Assembly (NCBI GenBank): GCA_035296965.1
Contig: DATGZX010000380.1
Span: 1 to 64,000, forward strand
Direction: 5' to 3'
Length of the DNA: 64,000 nucleotides
Source of the DNA: DATGZX01 sp035296965
GTDB lineage: Bacteria > Planctomycetota > Planctomycetia > Gemmatales > Gemmataceae
The position numbers were made by a program, and so were the translations under genes. Positions 54,742 to 63,238 of the stretch are shown here, piece after piece (within the stretch, counting starts at the first letter, position 1; every line of letters starts with the position of its first letter). The notes under the pieces were generated by a model. The model saw nothing but the letters and a program-made list of their open reading frames with translations. It was not told where the DNA came from and ran no database searches.

Positions 54742-54953
54742 CTACGCCGTAGGCGTTGCAGCGCAGAGCCCGGAGTCGCGCTAGCGCACTCCGGGAAAAA
54801 CAGTTTCGCCGGGGCCTCTACTCCGAAGGAGTTGGAGCGAGTGGCAATCTTGTTCACGCTGCAACTCCTTCGGAGTAGAGCAACGGCCTTGCATCGCGTC
54901 CCGGCGTGCGCTGCCGCGACGCCGGGCTTTGTGCTGCAACGCCTACGGCGTAA
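54742..54953. repeat. Nested inverted-repeat element, copy C
   Basis: A full 212-bp copy with outer arms TACGCCGTAGGCGTTGCAGC and GCTGCAACGCCTACGGCGTA extending about 53 bases with few mismatches. The inner arms are CTACTCCGAAGGAGTTGGAG and CAACTCCTTCGGAGTAG. It is the same length as copy A, in the spacer between two pseudopilin genes. Similarity to copy B continues about 20 bases past the right end (GTGTAGATTCC). Confidence 0.9.
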
Positions 54954-55014
54954 AGACGCATTGGTGTAGATTCCATAATGCCACAGCAGTATGGAGACCA
55001 ATTGCTTTGCATCG

Positions 55015-56112
55015 CTATTGGTCTCCCCGCTGGCCTACGCGCAGGCGATAGTTGTAGATGTTGTCATAGGAGTTGGCCGTCATGTCCGGCGCCATCGGGT
55101 CTGATGGGGGGGGCATGCCCGGGAGGACAGGGGCGATTGAGAATGGTAGTATGCCAAGCATGTTATCCCGTCCGGCGGAAGCGATCACGGGCACCATGTA
55201 ATACGAGGCCGGGCCGCCGCTCCCCGGAACATTCGTCACGGGAGCTGGAGTGGTTGATACGAGATGGCATTGGGCTTCGAAGAGCGCTCTGCCACCAGCG
55301 GGTCCAGTACTCCACCAAGTGGAATCCATTAGCAAGCCCTCCGGGTCGAGCGGGTCGCGAAAAACCGTAGCCGTCGAACCCATCGCGGCCGGGTTGAGCA
55401 AATTCAACTCCGTATTGGCCGTGGCCCAACGATAAAATGCTAGGGGATATCCCCAGGCATCGGCTATTTCCTTCACCATGACGGGGCCACTAGTGGGGTC
55501 CACATAGATTTTTGAATTCACGGAGCCTACGGGCAGATCGTCCGTAGTGATTCCGACTCCCTTGCGGTTCTCCTGCAATGCCAGATAAAGGCACACGGCC
55601 GACTCGGATGCTAGCGTCGAGGGGCTCACGCCCAGTGAAGTCTGAGGAGTCTGCGGCGGGCTCTGTCCCGCGGTCACTCCCATCTGTCCGAGGAGAGCCT
55701 TGTAAGTTGCCTTGGGAGGCACCCCATAGCTTGTCAAGGTTGCAAGCTGGGCGGCCGAGGGGAAAATCTCCGAGAAGTTCATCGGAAACTCTTGATTCAA
55801 TCGGAGTTTTTTCCAGATGACGCGTGCCCTCGGACCGCTGCCGCCCGCAAGAGTGGTTTTGACGGAACTCGGTATGGTCTCTTGATTGGCCTGATCGATG
55901 ACCGCCCGCCACTGGCGATCGAGTATCGTGCTCAAACTTTTGATGTTGGATTCCGTATTGCTGTTTCTCTGGTAACCCATGACCTGGATCGTGGCGCCAG
56001 CAGTGAGCGCTGCCAAGATACCAATAATCGCAATGACCACCAGCAGTTCCAGCAATGTATAAGCAGAGCGGCGTTGGCTGCCTTGGTGTCGTAATTGAAC
56101 CATCTTTGCCAT
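55015..56112 (-). CDS. Type IV pilin-like pseudopilin (YTLLE class)
   Basis: A 365-residue protein; AAGGAG precedes ATG 56112. The leader MAKMVQLRHQGSQRRSA ends in Ala rather than Gly, and the mature part starts YTLLELLVVIAIIGILAALT, a full pilin-type hydrophobic helix with Glu5. The rest continues the helix (NTESNIKSLSTILDRQWRAV) into a body with two Pro/Gly-rich loops (FPMNFSEIFPSAAQLATL, GYPLAFYRWATANTELNLLN) that could be the major or a minor pseudopilin. It overlaps none of its neighbours (11-base gap to the preceding pilin gene). Likely GspG-class by position, but without the calcium-site signature. Confidence 0.85.
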   Translation of the reverse strand: MAKMVQLRHQGSQRRSAYTLLELLVVIAIIGILAALTAGATIQVMGYQRNSNTESNIKSLSTILDRQWRAVIDQANQETIPSSVKTTLAGGSGPRARVIWKKLRLNQEFPMNFSEIFPSAAQLATLTSYGVPPKATYKALLGQMGVTAGQSPPQTPQTSLGVSPSTLASESAVCLYLALQENRKGVGITTDDLPVGSVNSKIYVDPTSGPVMVKEIADAWGYPLAFYRWATANTELNLLNPAAMGSTATVFRDPLDPEGLLMDSTWWSTGPAGGRALFEAQCHLVSTTPAPVTNVPGSGGPASYYMVPVIASAGRDNMLGILPFSIAPVLPGMPPPSDPMAPDMTANSYDNIYNYRLRVGQRGDQ

Positions 56113-56123
56113 GACCCAACTCC

Positions 56124-57257
56124 TTAATCCTTGCCGGAACCCAATATCGAGCTCGTGAAGCTGGCTTGATCGTCATAGCCAGGGGAAACTCCCTGGGTGT
56201 ACATGGGTGCGACGTTGGGATTCCATAAGGGTGCGAAGCTCCACGCTGTGCCGTTCCACGAAGGCACACTGCCGGTTCCGAATAGGCCGTCCGCCCCTGC
56301 CGAGATAATTTGGTATGAAGTTGGCTTGATGTAAATCGTAGGCGCCGTCGCGGTTGGGGAGGATTGAGCGTAGGGCCAAAGCCCCGCAGGAACATTATTA
56401 GGATTAGGATTAGGTGGGGGGGCAAGCGTAGCACAATCGCTATACATAATCTGGGTGTTCACATAGCTGGTGCTTGCGCCAGTGGCAAGGTAGCGGTTAT
56501 AGCCGTTGGTGTTCTTGTAGCTGCTGAAGTACGCGTATGGGGCGCCGGACTTATAGTTGCCCAGGCCGTCCGCTACACCATAGGTATCGAGGTACGACAA
56601 ATAGGTCAGCGGCCGCGATGGATTCGAGTATGCTGCCACAGGAATGACAGCGAGGCGGCTCGAAGTGAATTCGAAGAACGGCGGATTGAATCCAGCGGTC
56701 GGGTCTGCTGGATTGAGCGGATTCTTCGAAAAGCCCTGCATGTTGGGGGGCGCTATACCCACAGGTGGATTAGGAAGTGGGGCTTGGAAGGGCGCTTGGA
56801 TGCCACCCAGGAAAAACACCAGACATTGGTCGCCTTCGAGAACAGCCGGGCCATCTATGACTCCGTTGCCATTCCAGTCGATGCCTGTTCCTGTTCCTGC
56901 TGGCGGTAGTGTCCAACCGCTGATACTTATGCGCGGAAACAACCGTGTCAGATAGGCGACGGAGTCCGTGTCGAGCTGGGCGTCGGCAGCGACCGTAAAA
57001 TACTGCGCATAGTTCTCACAGATTTTAATCCGGCTCGGAGGCGGGTCCGATATCTTGAATGCCGACTTGAAGTTCTGCAGCGACGTGTCAAATTGAGCAA
57101 GGTCGCTGCGATTCCGCACCTGCTTGCCCCTCCCGAGCGCCAACACAACGGCACCAGTGATCAAACTCGCCAAGACAGCGATGATGACGATCACCACCAG
57201 CAATTCCACCAGCGTGAACCCGCCTCGCCCTGTTCGGTTTTGAGAACGATGGTTCAT
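56124..57257 (-). CDS. Type IV pilin-like pseudopilin (FTLVE class)
   Basis: A 377-residue protein from ATG 57257 with GGAGAG upstream. It has the canonical prepilin site: leader MNHRSQNRTGRGG, then FTLVELLVVIVIIAVLASLI. The stem (RGKQVRNRSDLAQFDTSLQN, FKSAFKISDPPPSRIKICEN) leads to a body with IDWNGNGVIDGPAVLEGDQC and LVFFLGGIQ, a block I recall from planctomycete pilin-like proteins. It is the first pseudopilin gene of the run, downstream of pilC. Substrate of the prepilin peptidase, which is not in the window. Confidence 0.88.
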   Translation of the reverse strand: MNHRSQNRTGRGGFTLVELLVVIVIIAVLASLITGAVVLALGRGKQVRNRSDLAQFDTSLQNFKSAFKISDPPPSRIKICENYAQYFTVAADAQLDTDSVAYLTRLFPRISISGWTLPPAGTGTGIDWNGNGVIDGPAVLEGDQCLVFFLGGIQAPFQAPLPNPPVGIAPPNMQGFSKNPLNPADPTAGFNPPFFEFTSSRLAVIPVAAYSNPSRPLTYLSYLDTYGVADGLGNYKSGAPYAYFSSYKNTNGYNRYLATGASTSYVNTQIMYSDCATLAPPPNPNPNNVPAGLWPYAQSSPTATAPTIYIKPTSYQIISAGADGLFGTGSVPSWNGTAWSFAPLWNPNVAPMYTQGVSPGYDDQASFTSSILGSGKD

Positions 57258-57277
57258 GACAGGATCTCTCCGAATAA

Positions 57278-57486
57278 GTAGACAGTAGTCAGTAGTGGGC
57301 AGCTACTGGTTGTCAGCAAGCACGGTATACAATTCCGCCGATACTAGCCCGAAGCGTTAGCGAGGGAAGGCCTCGCTGACGCTTCGGGCTAGTATGCGCA
57401 TATCAGAGGCCTCGCTGACGCTTCGGGCTAGTATGCGCATATCAGGAGGCCTCGCTGACGCTTCGGGCTGGTATCCGCGTCTCGGC
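57278..57486. repeat. Heptamer tract and 39-bp triple repeat
   Basis: Degenerate AGTAGAC/AGTAGTC heptamers occupy 57278-57300. From 57368 a 39-bp unit (AGGCCTCGCTGACGCTTCGG...) occurs three times in tandem (57368, 57407, 57447), the last copy diverged. An inverted partial copy (ATACTAGCCCGAAGCGTTAG) lies at 57341, so the region can fold into alternative hairpins. It fills the spacer between pilC and the first pseudopilin gene. Confidence 0.88.
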
Positions 57487-57592
57487 CGTTTAGGTCGCTG
57501 TTCAACAAAGACACACCAAGGGCACCGTGCGTCCGCAGCATAAGCGTTGCTACGGACTCCGGACTGTAGACTGCAAAATGACGGGCCTTCGG

Positions 57593-58843
57593 TTATTTAC
57601 TCAAGCCTTCCAGTAGCTTGATCATCGGCAGAAACAGCGCGATAACGATCGTGCCGACGATCAAACCAAGGATGACGATCATGAGTGGTTCCAACAAGCT
57701 GATGAGGCTCTCGACCAGGACGTTCACCTCTTCGTCGTAAACGTCCGCGATCTTGTTGAGCATCGTGTCCAGCTCGCCGGTCTCCTCGCCGACGTCGATC
57801 ATGTTCACGACCATGTCGTCGACGAGCCGGCTCTCCTTGAGCGGCTGGGCAATCGTCTCGCCTTCGCGAATGGATTCGTAAACGCGCAGATACATCTTCT
57901 CGAAAACGGCGTTGTTCGTCGTCTCGCGGACGATGCTGAGCGCCTCCAGGATAGGCACGCCGGAAGCCACCAGCGTGCCCAGCGTACGCGTCGTGCGCGC
58001 CACCACCGTCTTCTCGATGAGCGTGCCGACGACCGGGATCCAAAGGTAAAGGCGATCCATTATGTAGTTGCCGATTCGGTTCAGGCGTATGAGCTTGATG
58101 AGCAACCACCACGCCAGCGGGAACAGCGGAATGATATACCAATAATCGGCGAACCAGTGCGACGTCTGCATGAGCCATAAGGTCAGATCGGGCAACTTCA
58201 TGTCAAAGTCTTTGAAGATCTTCTCGAACTTCGGAATGATGTACACCATGATGAAGCAGAGGATCAGGGTGGCCACCGTGATGACCGCGATGGGGTAGAC
58301 CATGGCCCCGATGATGCGCCGCTTCAAGCTCTGGGCCTTTTCCTTGAAGTCTGCCAGGCGCTGCATGATGACTTCAAGGGCACCGCCGGCTTCACCCGCC
58401 TTCACCATGTTCACGTACAAACGGTCGAAGCACTTGGGATGCTTGGCGAACGCCTCACTCAGCGTGCTGCCCGATTCGACGTCGTCGACCACGTCCATGA
58501 GGGCGTTTTTGAGCAGACCGCCACGCATCTGACCTTCCAGGATCTTGAGGCTGCGGAGCACAGGGAGGCCGGCGTCCTGCAGAGTGGAGAACTGGCGCGT
58601 GAAGGTGCAAAGCTGTTTGGTGGAGACGCCGCCGATCGTGAACGCGCGCTTGCGCTTGCGGCCGCGCTGAGCGTCCTTCTTCTTGTCCTTCTTCTTCTTG
58701 CCGTCGGCCACCTCCGTGATCTTGGTCACGAAGTAGCCCATCTGCTTGATCTTCTGCTGCGCCTCTTCCTCGCTCAGGGCATTGATGGAGTCCTTGACCT
58801 CTCCACCCGTCGTGTCCAAAGCTTCGAATTTGTAGCTAGGCAT
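57593..58843 (-). CDS. pilC: Pilus/type II secretion inner-membrane platform protein (PilC/GspF)
   Basis: A 416-residue protein from ATG 58843 with GGGAG upstream. It has the usual two T2SSF domains: TKQLCTFTRQFSTLQDAGLP with LRSLKILEGQ near 75-110, and VVARTTRTLGTLVASGVPIL near 275-300. Three membrane segments follow the family layout (IIGAMVYPIAVITVATLILC; YIIPLFPLAWWLLIKLI; SLLEPLMIVILGLIVGTIVI). ISLLEPLMIVILGLIVG is a hallmark. Residues about 50-68 are an extra Lys/Arg-rich linker (GKKKKDKKKD, RGRKRKR). It forms the platform that PilB/PilT act on. Confidence 0.95.
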   Translation of the reverse strand: MPSYKFEALDTTGGEVKDSINALSEEEAQQKIKQMGYFVTKITEVADGKKKKDKKKDAQRGRKRKRAFTIGGVSTKQLCTFTRQFSTLQDAGLPVLRSLKILEGQMRGGLLKNALMDVVDDVESGSTLSEAFAKHPKCFDRLYVNMVKAGEAGGALEVIMQRLADFKEKAQSLKRRIIGAMVYPIAVITVATLILCFIMVYIIPKFEKIFKDFDMKLPDLTLWLMQTSHWFADYWYIIPLFPLAWWLLIKLIRLNRIGNYIMDRLYLWIPVVGTLIEKTVVARTTRTLGTLVASGVPILEALSIVRETTNNAVFEKMYLRVYESIREGETIAQPLKESRLVDDMVVNMIDVGEETGELDTMLNKIADVYDEEVNVLVESLISLLEPLMIVILGLIVGTIVIALFLPMIKLLEGLSK

Positions 58844-58869
58844 TACTTGGCTCCCGTTGGGAGGAACAA

Positions 58870-58902
<33 letters not shown>

Positions 58903-58929
58903 ATCAACACTTTGGCCGCACCCATTCTA

Positions 58930-59286
58930 TTAGCTCGTAGAGAGTAAGGCGCAAATATAACTGGATAGCATTCGGGCTACTTCGTCTAGCATCTGCATGT
59001 GCGACTCGGTCTCGGCGTAGTGAAGATCCCGCGCCAGGATCAGGTAATAGCGACATTCTTCCAGCGATCCTTGAGCGATGTTGTAGAAACGTGCTTTATC
59101 AGCCTTACCTTGTCTTTTAAATCCCTCTGCGAAATTGGCTGGCACTGAAATAGCAGCCCGTCTCAACTGGGAAGTCAGGCCAAATAATTCATGCCTGGGA
59201 AACCCCTCGGAAAGCCTATAAACAGTCAGTACGCAGGCATGGGCCTTCTTCCATACGGCCGTATCATCAAACCGCTGCGAGCCCAT
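58930..59286 (-). CDS. Four-helix-bundle protein (S23 / Avd-like family)
   Basis: A 118-residue protein; ATG 59286 (MGSQRFDDTAVWKKAHACVL) or GTG 59292, neither with a clear ribosome-binding site. It matches the four-helix-bundle family named after 23S rRNA intervening-sequence proteins: VWKKAHACVLTVYRLSEGFP, FGLTSQLRRAAISVPANFAE, then a GS-EE-RYYL block (QGSLEECRYYLILARDLHYA). The fold also occurs as the Avd accessory protein of diversity-generating retroelements, but no reverse transcriptase is here. It interrupts the pilus operon between pilB and pilC and is flanked by heptamer tracts on both sides, which suggests a mobile or inserted unit. Confidence 0.88.
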   Translation of the reverse strand: MGSQRFDDTAVWKKAHACVLTVYRLSEGFPRHELFGLTSQLRRAAISVPANFAEGFKRQGKADKARFYNIAQGSLEECRYYLILARDLHYAETESHMQMLDEVARMLSSYICALLSTS

Positions 59287-59295
59287 GTTCACAAA

Positions 59296-59413
59296 GTAGA
59301 CAGTTGACGGTAGGCAGTAGACAACAATTGGCCATCTTGGAACACCGCGCCAGTATCAACTAATAGCGACACTTTTCCACCCTGATCTACTGTCTACTCT
59401 CTACTGTCTACTC
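59296..59413. repeat. Heptamer tracts in opposite orientations
   Basis: 59296-59323 carries degenerate AGTAGAC units. 59387-59413 carries the reverse-complement type (CTACTGTCTACT...). They lie between pilB and the four-helix-bundle gene. Confidence 0.75.
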
Positions 59414-59416
59414 CAC

Positions 59417-61390
59417 TCAAAGCTCATCTTCCGTGATGGTTTCGCGGACGACTTCCTCAATGCTCGTTCTTCCTTCGAAAAGAGCCTTTAAGCCTGATTC
59501 GCGCAGCGTCTGCATGCCGAGCCTGCGGCAGGTATTGCGGAGCTGGTCGGTCGAGGCACCCGACGAGATCAAGTCGCGGATCTCGTCATTGACGATGACC
59601 AGCTCGAAAATCCCCATGCGGCCGCGATGGCCGGTGTTATTGCAGCGATCGCAGCCCCGGCCGTAGAAGAACTTCTTGCCGCCGACATCTTGCGGCCGAA
59701 GGTTCAACTCCATCAGCATCTCGGGGCTCGGCACGAACTCCGTGCGGCAGTCTTCGCAGATCTTGCGCACAAGCCGCTGAGCCAGGATGCCTTCGAGCGT
59801 GGCCGTGATCAGGTAGGGCTCGAGGCCCATGTCGCGCATGCGGGTGATGCTGCTTGGGGCATCGTTCGTGTGCAGCGTGCTGAACACCATGTGGCCAGTC
59901 AGCGACGCCTGCACGGCAATTTGCGCGGTCTCCAGGTCACGGACTTCGCCCACCAGGATGATGTCTGGATCCTGACGCAGAATGCTGCGCAGGGCCTGCG
60001 CGAAAGTAAAGCCGATGTCATGGTTGATCGGGCACTGAACGATGCCGTCGATGTCGTATTCCACCGGGTCTTCGGTGGTGATGATCTTATCGGTGATCTC
60101 GTTCAGCTCGTTGAGCGCGGAGTAGAGCGTGGTCGTCTTGCCGGCGCCGGTCGGACCGGTGACCAGGACGATGCCATTGGGCTTGTGAATGAGCTGCCGG
60201 AACTGGGCCAGCATGGCGGGCTCGATGCCGACGCGGTTGAGATCGAGCGAGACCACTGTGCGGTCGAGGACGCGGATGACCACGCTTTCGCCGAACATGG
60301 TCGGTAGGACGCTGACGCGCATATCGACAGGGTTGCCGCCGACGTTCAGTTCGATGCGGCCGTCCTGCGGCAAACGGCGCTCGGCGATATCGAGGTTGGA
60401 CATGACCTTGATACGGCTGGAGATGGCCATGGCCAGGTGGCGTGGCGGCGGCACCATTTCGTAGAGGATGCCGTCGCAGCGGTAACGCATCTTGTATTCG
60501 TCTTCGAACGGCTCAAAGTGGACGTCGCTGGCGTGGTCGCGGATGGCCAGGAGGAACACCATGTTAATCAGCTTGCGAACGGGCGCGGCGTCCTGGATTT
60601 CCATGAGGCTTTCCAGGTCGATGCTGGTCTCGTTCTTGCGGCCGGCCAGATCGGGGTCGCTCTCTAGCTGGTTAATGATGTCGACGATGCTCTCTTCCTT
60701 GCCCGCGTACGCTTTGATCGTTCCCTCGGCGATAACGCGCGGGCTGGCGACCATGGCCTGTACTTCCTTCACTCCAAGGAAGTTGCGCAGGTCGTCGAGG
60801 GCGGCCATGTTGCTGGGGTCGGAAATGGCTACCGTCAAAACGCCGTCGCGATAAGTGAGCGGCAAGATCTTGTAGACCGTGGCCATGGTTTCCGGCACAA
60901 GCGTGGCTGCCTCGGACGACGTCTTGACATCGTCCGGATTCAACACCTTCAGCGAATGCTGGTCGGCAAGGGCCTGGAGAAGTTGTTCCTCGGTGATCAG
61001 ACCGCGGCCCACGGCTACCTGGCCGGTGGGTTGGCTGTTGTTCTTGGCCTCTTCGAGGATGTCCCAGAGCTGATCTTCATCGAGGAACCCGAGATCGATC
61101 AAGACCTGGCCGATGCGCCGGCCTGCGCCATGCGCGGCTTCCGCGGCGCGGACGGGCTTGGCGACAGGGGCTTTCTTCTTCTTGGGTTCAGGCGACTTGC
61201 CGTTGGCGCCCTTGGCCTCGGGTGCCCTTGCCGGCGCCGGCTTTGCGGGACCAGGCTTCCCCGGAGGAACCGGCTTGCCCGGAAGCGCGGGCTTGGACGT
61301 GGGAGGAGGCTTGGCTCCCGTGGCATCGGCAGGTTTGCCTGGTGCCGGCGGTGCCGGTTTCTTCGGAGCAGGTTCGTTAGGGATCGCCAT
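59417..61390 (-). CDS. pilB: Pilus assembly / type II secretion ATPase (PilB/GspE)
   Basis: A 657-residue hexameric ATPase. Residues 1-90 are a Pro/Ala/Lys/Gly-rich extension. An N-terminal GspE domain (about 90-250; IGQVLIDLGFLDEDQLWDIL, TGQVAVGRGLITEEQLLQAL) binds the platform. The catalytic core has Walker A GPTGAGKTTT (about 415), the Asp box and Walker B region (RQDPDIILVGEVRDLETA), the His box (VFSTLHTNDAPSSITRMRDM) and the zinc site with paired cysteines (CEDC about 544, CDRC about 580). ATG 61390 has no strong ribosome-binding site. It powers pseudopilus or pilus extension. A second ATPase of this kind is at the window end. Confidence 0.95.
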   Translation of the reverse strand: MAIPNEPAPKKPAPPAPGKPADATGAKPPPTSKPALPGKPVPPGKPGPAKPAPARAPEAKGANGKSPEPKKKKAPVAKPVRAAEAAHGAGRRIGQVLIDLGFLDEDQLWDILEEAKNNSQPTGQVAVGRGLITEEQLLQALADQHSLKVLNPDDVKTSSEAATLVPETMATVYKILPLTYRDGVLTVAISDPSNMAALDDLRNFLGVKEVQAMVASPRVIAEGTIKAYAGKEESIVDIINQLESDPDLAGRKNETSIDLESLMEIQDAAPVRKLINMVFLLAIRDHASDVHFEPFEDEYKMRYRCDGILYEMVPPPRHLAMAISSRIKVMSNLDIAERRLPQDGRIELNVGGNPVDMRVSVLPTMFGESVVIRVLDRTVVSLDLNRVGIEPAMLAQFRQLIHKPNGIVLVTGPTGAGKTTTLYSALNELNEITDKIITTEDPVEYDIDGIVQCPINHDIGFTFAQALRSILRQDPDIILVGEVRDLETAQIAVQASLTGHMVFSTLHTNDAPSSITRMRDMGLEPYLITATLEGILAQRLVRKICEDCRTEFVPSPEMLMELNLRPQDVGGKKFFYGRGCDRCNNTGHRGRMGIFELVIVNDEIRDLISSGASTDQLRNTCRRLGMQTLRESGLKALFEGRTSIEEVVRETITEDEL

Positions 61391-61576
61391 ATCGAAAGTC
61401 CAACAGATGTATTGACTAGCTCTTAACCGATCCGCCTCGACAATGCCAGAAAAATGAGAACGCTACCTCAAAACTTCAAACTGCCGTTTTCCCAACCCAA
61501 GGCGATGGGTCCTATAGGACCAATAAAACCTATGCGACCGACGGATCAATTCCCGCTCGTTGCCAACCAGAGGCTG

Positions 61577-62785
61577 TCATTCGCGCTTGCGCGCCCGGCG
61601 GCGACGATCGCCATCGTCTTCCTCATTGTCATCGTCTTCCTCATCGTCATCGCGATCGTCGGTGTCTTCGTCCTCCTCTTCATCCTCGCCGTATTCTTCC
61701 TCTTCGTACAATCCGCGTTCGTAGGCGGCAATCTTGGTAGCAAGCTCTGTCGCCTTGGAGGAACGCATCAGCACATCTTCTTTCTCGACCATGCCGTCGC
61801 GCCAGAGCTTGAACAGGTTCTCGTCGAGGAGGAACATGCCGTGCTTGCGGCCGGTCTGAATGCTCGAATCGATGCGGTAGACTTTGTTCTCGCGGATCAG
61901 GTTCGCGATGGCCGGGGTCACGACCATCATCTCGTAAGCTGCGATCAGGCCCTCGGGCTTTTTGGGCAGAAGCGTCTGGGAGAGTACGCCGATCAAGGCG
62001 GTCGAAAGCTGCGTGCGTACCTGGTCTTGCTGTTCCTTCGGAAAGACGTCGATAATTCGGTTGATCGTGCTGGCGGCGCCGCTGGTGTGCAGGGTTGCGA
62101 ACACCACGTGGCCGGTCTCGGCCGCTTCAATGGCCGCATGGATCGTGGCCAGATCGCGCATTTCGCCGACGAGGATGATATCGGGGTCCATACGCAGAAC
62201 TCGGCGCAGCGCTTCCGGGAAGTCGCCGACGTCCACGCCAATCTCCCGCTGATTGACCGTGCTCTTCTTGTGGGTGTGATAATACTCGATCGGGTCCTCC
62301 ATCGTGATGATGTGCCGATCGTAGTTCTCGTTGAGCCAGTTGACCATGCTCGCCAGGCTGGTGGTCTTGCCGGAGCCTGTCGGGCCGGTGACGAGCAATA
62401 AGCCGCGAGGTCGGGTGATGAGTCGCGGGATGGCGTCGGGCATGCCGATCTGCTCGAAGGTCAAAAACTGGCTTGGAATACGCCGTAGCACCATGCCGAT
62501 GACGCCCTTCTGCTTGAAGATGGCGCAACGGAAGCGCGTCTCCCCAAAAGAGATGGCGAAATCGGCCCCACCTTTCTCCTGAAGCTCTTGCTGGCAGCGA
62601 TCTGGGGTGATCGCCTTCATCAGCGCGGTGGTGTCGTCGGAGTCGAGAGATTTCGTCTCCAGCCGGCGCATACGGCCATGGTGACGGATGACGGGTGGCT
62701 GGCCGACAGCGATATGCAAATCGCTCGCTTTGAACTGGATGACCGTCGCCAAAAGCTTATCGATCAGTGGCGTCGAAGCAGGCAC
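61577..62785 (-). CDS. pilT: Pilus retraction ATPase PilT with an acidic tail
   Basis: A 402-residue protein from GTG 62785, supported by GGGGAGGA upstream. It is a clear PilT: SDLHIAVGQPPVIRHHGRMR, Walker A GPTGSGKTT (134-142), RMDPDIILVGEMRD, the His box (VVFATLHTSGAASTINRIID) and the retraction motif AIANLIRE in place of AIRNLIRE. It depolymerises pili for twitching motility or uptake. The last 43 residues (360-402) are exceptional: about 30 Asp/Glu in low-complexity runs, then a basic RRRRARKRE end. Position: directly upstream of pilB in transcription. Confidence 0.95.
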   Translation of the reverse strand: MPASTPLIDKLLATVIQFKASDLHIAVGQPPVIRHHGRMRRLETKSLDSDDTTALMKAITPDRCQQELQEKGGADFAISFGETRFRCAIFKQKGVIGMVLRRIPSQFLTFEQIGMPDAIPRLITRPRGLLLVTGPTGSGKTTSLASMVNWLNENYDRHIITMEDPIEYYHTHKKSTVNQREIGVDVGDFPEALRRVLRMDPDIILVGEMRDLATIHAAIEAAETGHVVFATLHTSGAASTINRIIDVFPKEQQDQVRTQLSTALIGVLSQTLLPKKPEGLIAAYEMMVVTPAIANLIRENKVYRIDSSIQTGRKHGMFLLDENLFKLWRDGMVEKEDVLMRSSKATELATKIAAYERGLYEEEEYGEDEEEDEDTDDRDDDEEDDDNEEDDGDRRRRARKRE

Positions 62786-63238
62786 AGTTCCTCCCCAGGG
62801 CCGGCCTTACCTCAAGCGAACAATGCGGGCGAACTTCCGACATGGTGATCAGACAAACTTGATCGAACGAAGGGATTTGTGTCCCCCCTTCAGACCAAGG
62901 CGATGGATTTGCGGATCCAATGCCTTGTCCCCATGCCAAAATTATCGCGCTTGAACTCCGGCAATCAATGGAAACGGAGAAAAAAGGCAAAATAAGACGG
63001 TTCTCAGTAACGAATAACTAAATGCCCCCAATCGTCATCAAATGGGTCGGTGGACTTCTATCCCTGGCACAAGTGCCCCCGGCCCGACGCCAAAACGATC
63101 AGGCGTATTTCGATCAAAGAACCCGCGATCTCAGCTGAATCTCGGCTGTGTTCGCTGGAAGACTGATCTCCCCAGCATTTCCGCTTGACCGACCGTTCGC
63201 GCAGTATGGGTTAAGCGGGTTATGACCAATGGCTCGCC
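62786..63238. other. Spacer between the second GspE gene and pilT
   Basis: About 450 bases with no convincing gene; a 77-codon minus-strand frame has no protein character. A promoter for pilT-pilB may lie here, but no element is clear. The GTG start of pilT has a good ribosome-binding site at its edge. Confidence 0.45.

Noticed and set aside
58930..59286. Diversity-generating retroelement (Avd-like protein present)
   Set aside because: No reverse transcriptase, template repeat or variable repeat was seen nearby; the family is broader than Avd.
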